DNA of 33,122 bases from a virus: the IMG/VR virus record IMGVR_UViG_3300021503_000004, positions 1 to 33,122 of that record, one strand, 5' to 3'. Made by a program: the position numbers and the translations under genes. Numbering within the stretch: the first letter of the stretch is position 1; each line of letters starts with the position of its first letter. Below are positions 32,760 to 33,122 of the stretch, piece by piece. The notes beneath the pieces are model-generated. The model did no database searches. It was not told the DNA's origin and was given only the letters and a program-made list of their open reading frames with translations.

Positions 32760-33122
32760 ATGCCTTTCATTGGCGACATTATAACAAAACAACTTCCCCC
32801 AAGAATAGAGAAAAGGAAACTTTTTGGAATAATTCCTTATAAGAAAACTATTCTTGAGTGGGAAGTTTATGAGCCCTTGACATATGTGGATGAAATTTTT
32901 GAAATAAAAATTACAGTTCCGAAGGGAGCTACGACAGATTTCGCATCTACGCCTCGTATTGTCTGGCCTATTCTTCCTCCAGTAGGACGCTACAGCGGGC
33001 CTGCTATAGTTCATGACTATATGTATAGGCATGGACTATATAATAGAAAGATAGCTGACTTTGTATTTCTTCATGCCATGATGGACATTGGAGTTCCTAC
33101 CTGGAAACAAGTTGTAATGTTT
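32760..33122 (+). CDS. DUF1353 protein, partial
   Basis: This frame is open from the ATG at 32760 to the window end (121 codons). AAAAAGGAGGG lies just upstream. It shows the DUF1353 hallmarks: an N-terminal strand region (TILEWEVYEPLTY), then VPKGATTDFASTPR, a Pro-rich turn (WPILPPVGRYSG), and AIVHDYMYRHGLYNRKIADF, followed by a helix with FLHAMMDIG. The TDFAS.PR and HDY pairs are the family's conserved residues and could form an active or metal site. The biochemical function is unknown. The family is frequent near tail and lysis genes in phages. Confidence 0.85.
   Translation, partial: MPFIGDIITKQLPPRIEKRKLFGIIPYKKTILEWEVYEPLTYVDEIFEIKITVPKGATTDFASTPRIVWPILPPVGRYSGPAIVHDYMYRHGLYNRKIADFVFLHAMMDIGVPTWKQVVMF

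Overview
This window is part of the genome of a long-tailed, probably siphovirus-like bacteriophage. It is AT-rich (roughly 37% GC by eye). Strong AGGAGG-type ribosome binding sites and TTGACA/TATAAT-like promoters point to a bacterial host. Frequent AGG/AGA/ATA codons and Lys/Glu-rich proteins would fit a thermophilic or anaerobic host, but that is only a guess. No tRNA, rRNA, CRISPR array, IS element, integrase, terminase, portal or prohead protease gene was recognised here.

Left arm (1-5368, all on the minus strand). A short operon starts at a good promoter with two operator-like palindromes (1771-1803). It encodes two unrecognised small proteins, a membrane-anchored 3D-domain protein and a secreted staphylococcal-nuclease-like protein cut by the window edge. 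To its right lies a second leftward cassette: two paralogous receptor-binding proteins, each with a LamG/concanavalin-like insert, and a small partner protein (1817-2308). A divergent promoter region (about 5397-5476) separates the arms.

Right arm (5499-33122, all on the plus strand). A morphogenesis operon runs in the usual order: unknown protein, decoration-like protein, HK97-fold major capsid protein, small capsid-associated protein, head-tail adaptor, unknown protein, head closure, neck and tail-terminator proteins, two paralogous tail tube proteins, tail assembly chaperones joined by a -1 frameshift (G/GT), and a 3175-residue tape measure protein. Then come three tail-tip proteins, a second decoration-like protein, a tail fibre with an internal tandem duplication and a terminal knob, its partner protein, a 60-residue protein and a DUF1353 protein cut by the right edge. 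Hairpins follow the capsid module and both tail tube genes.

The least ordinary points are these. (1) GATC and CCGG appear to be completely absent, with Asp codons visibly chosen to avoid GATC. (2) There are paired paralogues: two tube proteins, two decoration-like proteins, two LamG fibres, and two fibre-partner proteins that share a C-terminal domain but have different N-terminal domains. (3) The adaptor and first tube protein carry inserted beta domains with a similar motif. (4) An 818-residue acidic, aromatic tail-tip protein shows a degenerate repeat of about 45 residues. (5) The tape measure protein has an unusually long N-terminal extension before its conserved domain.
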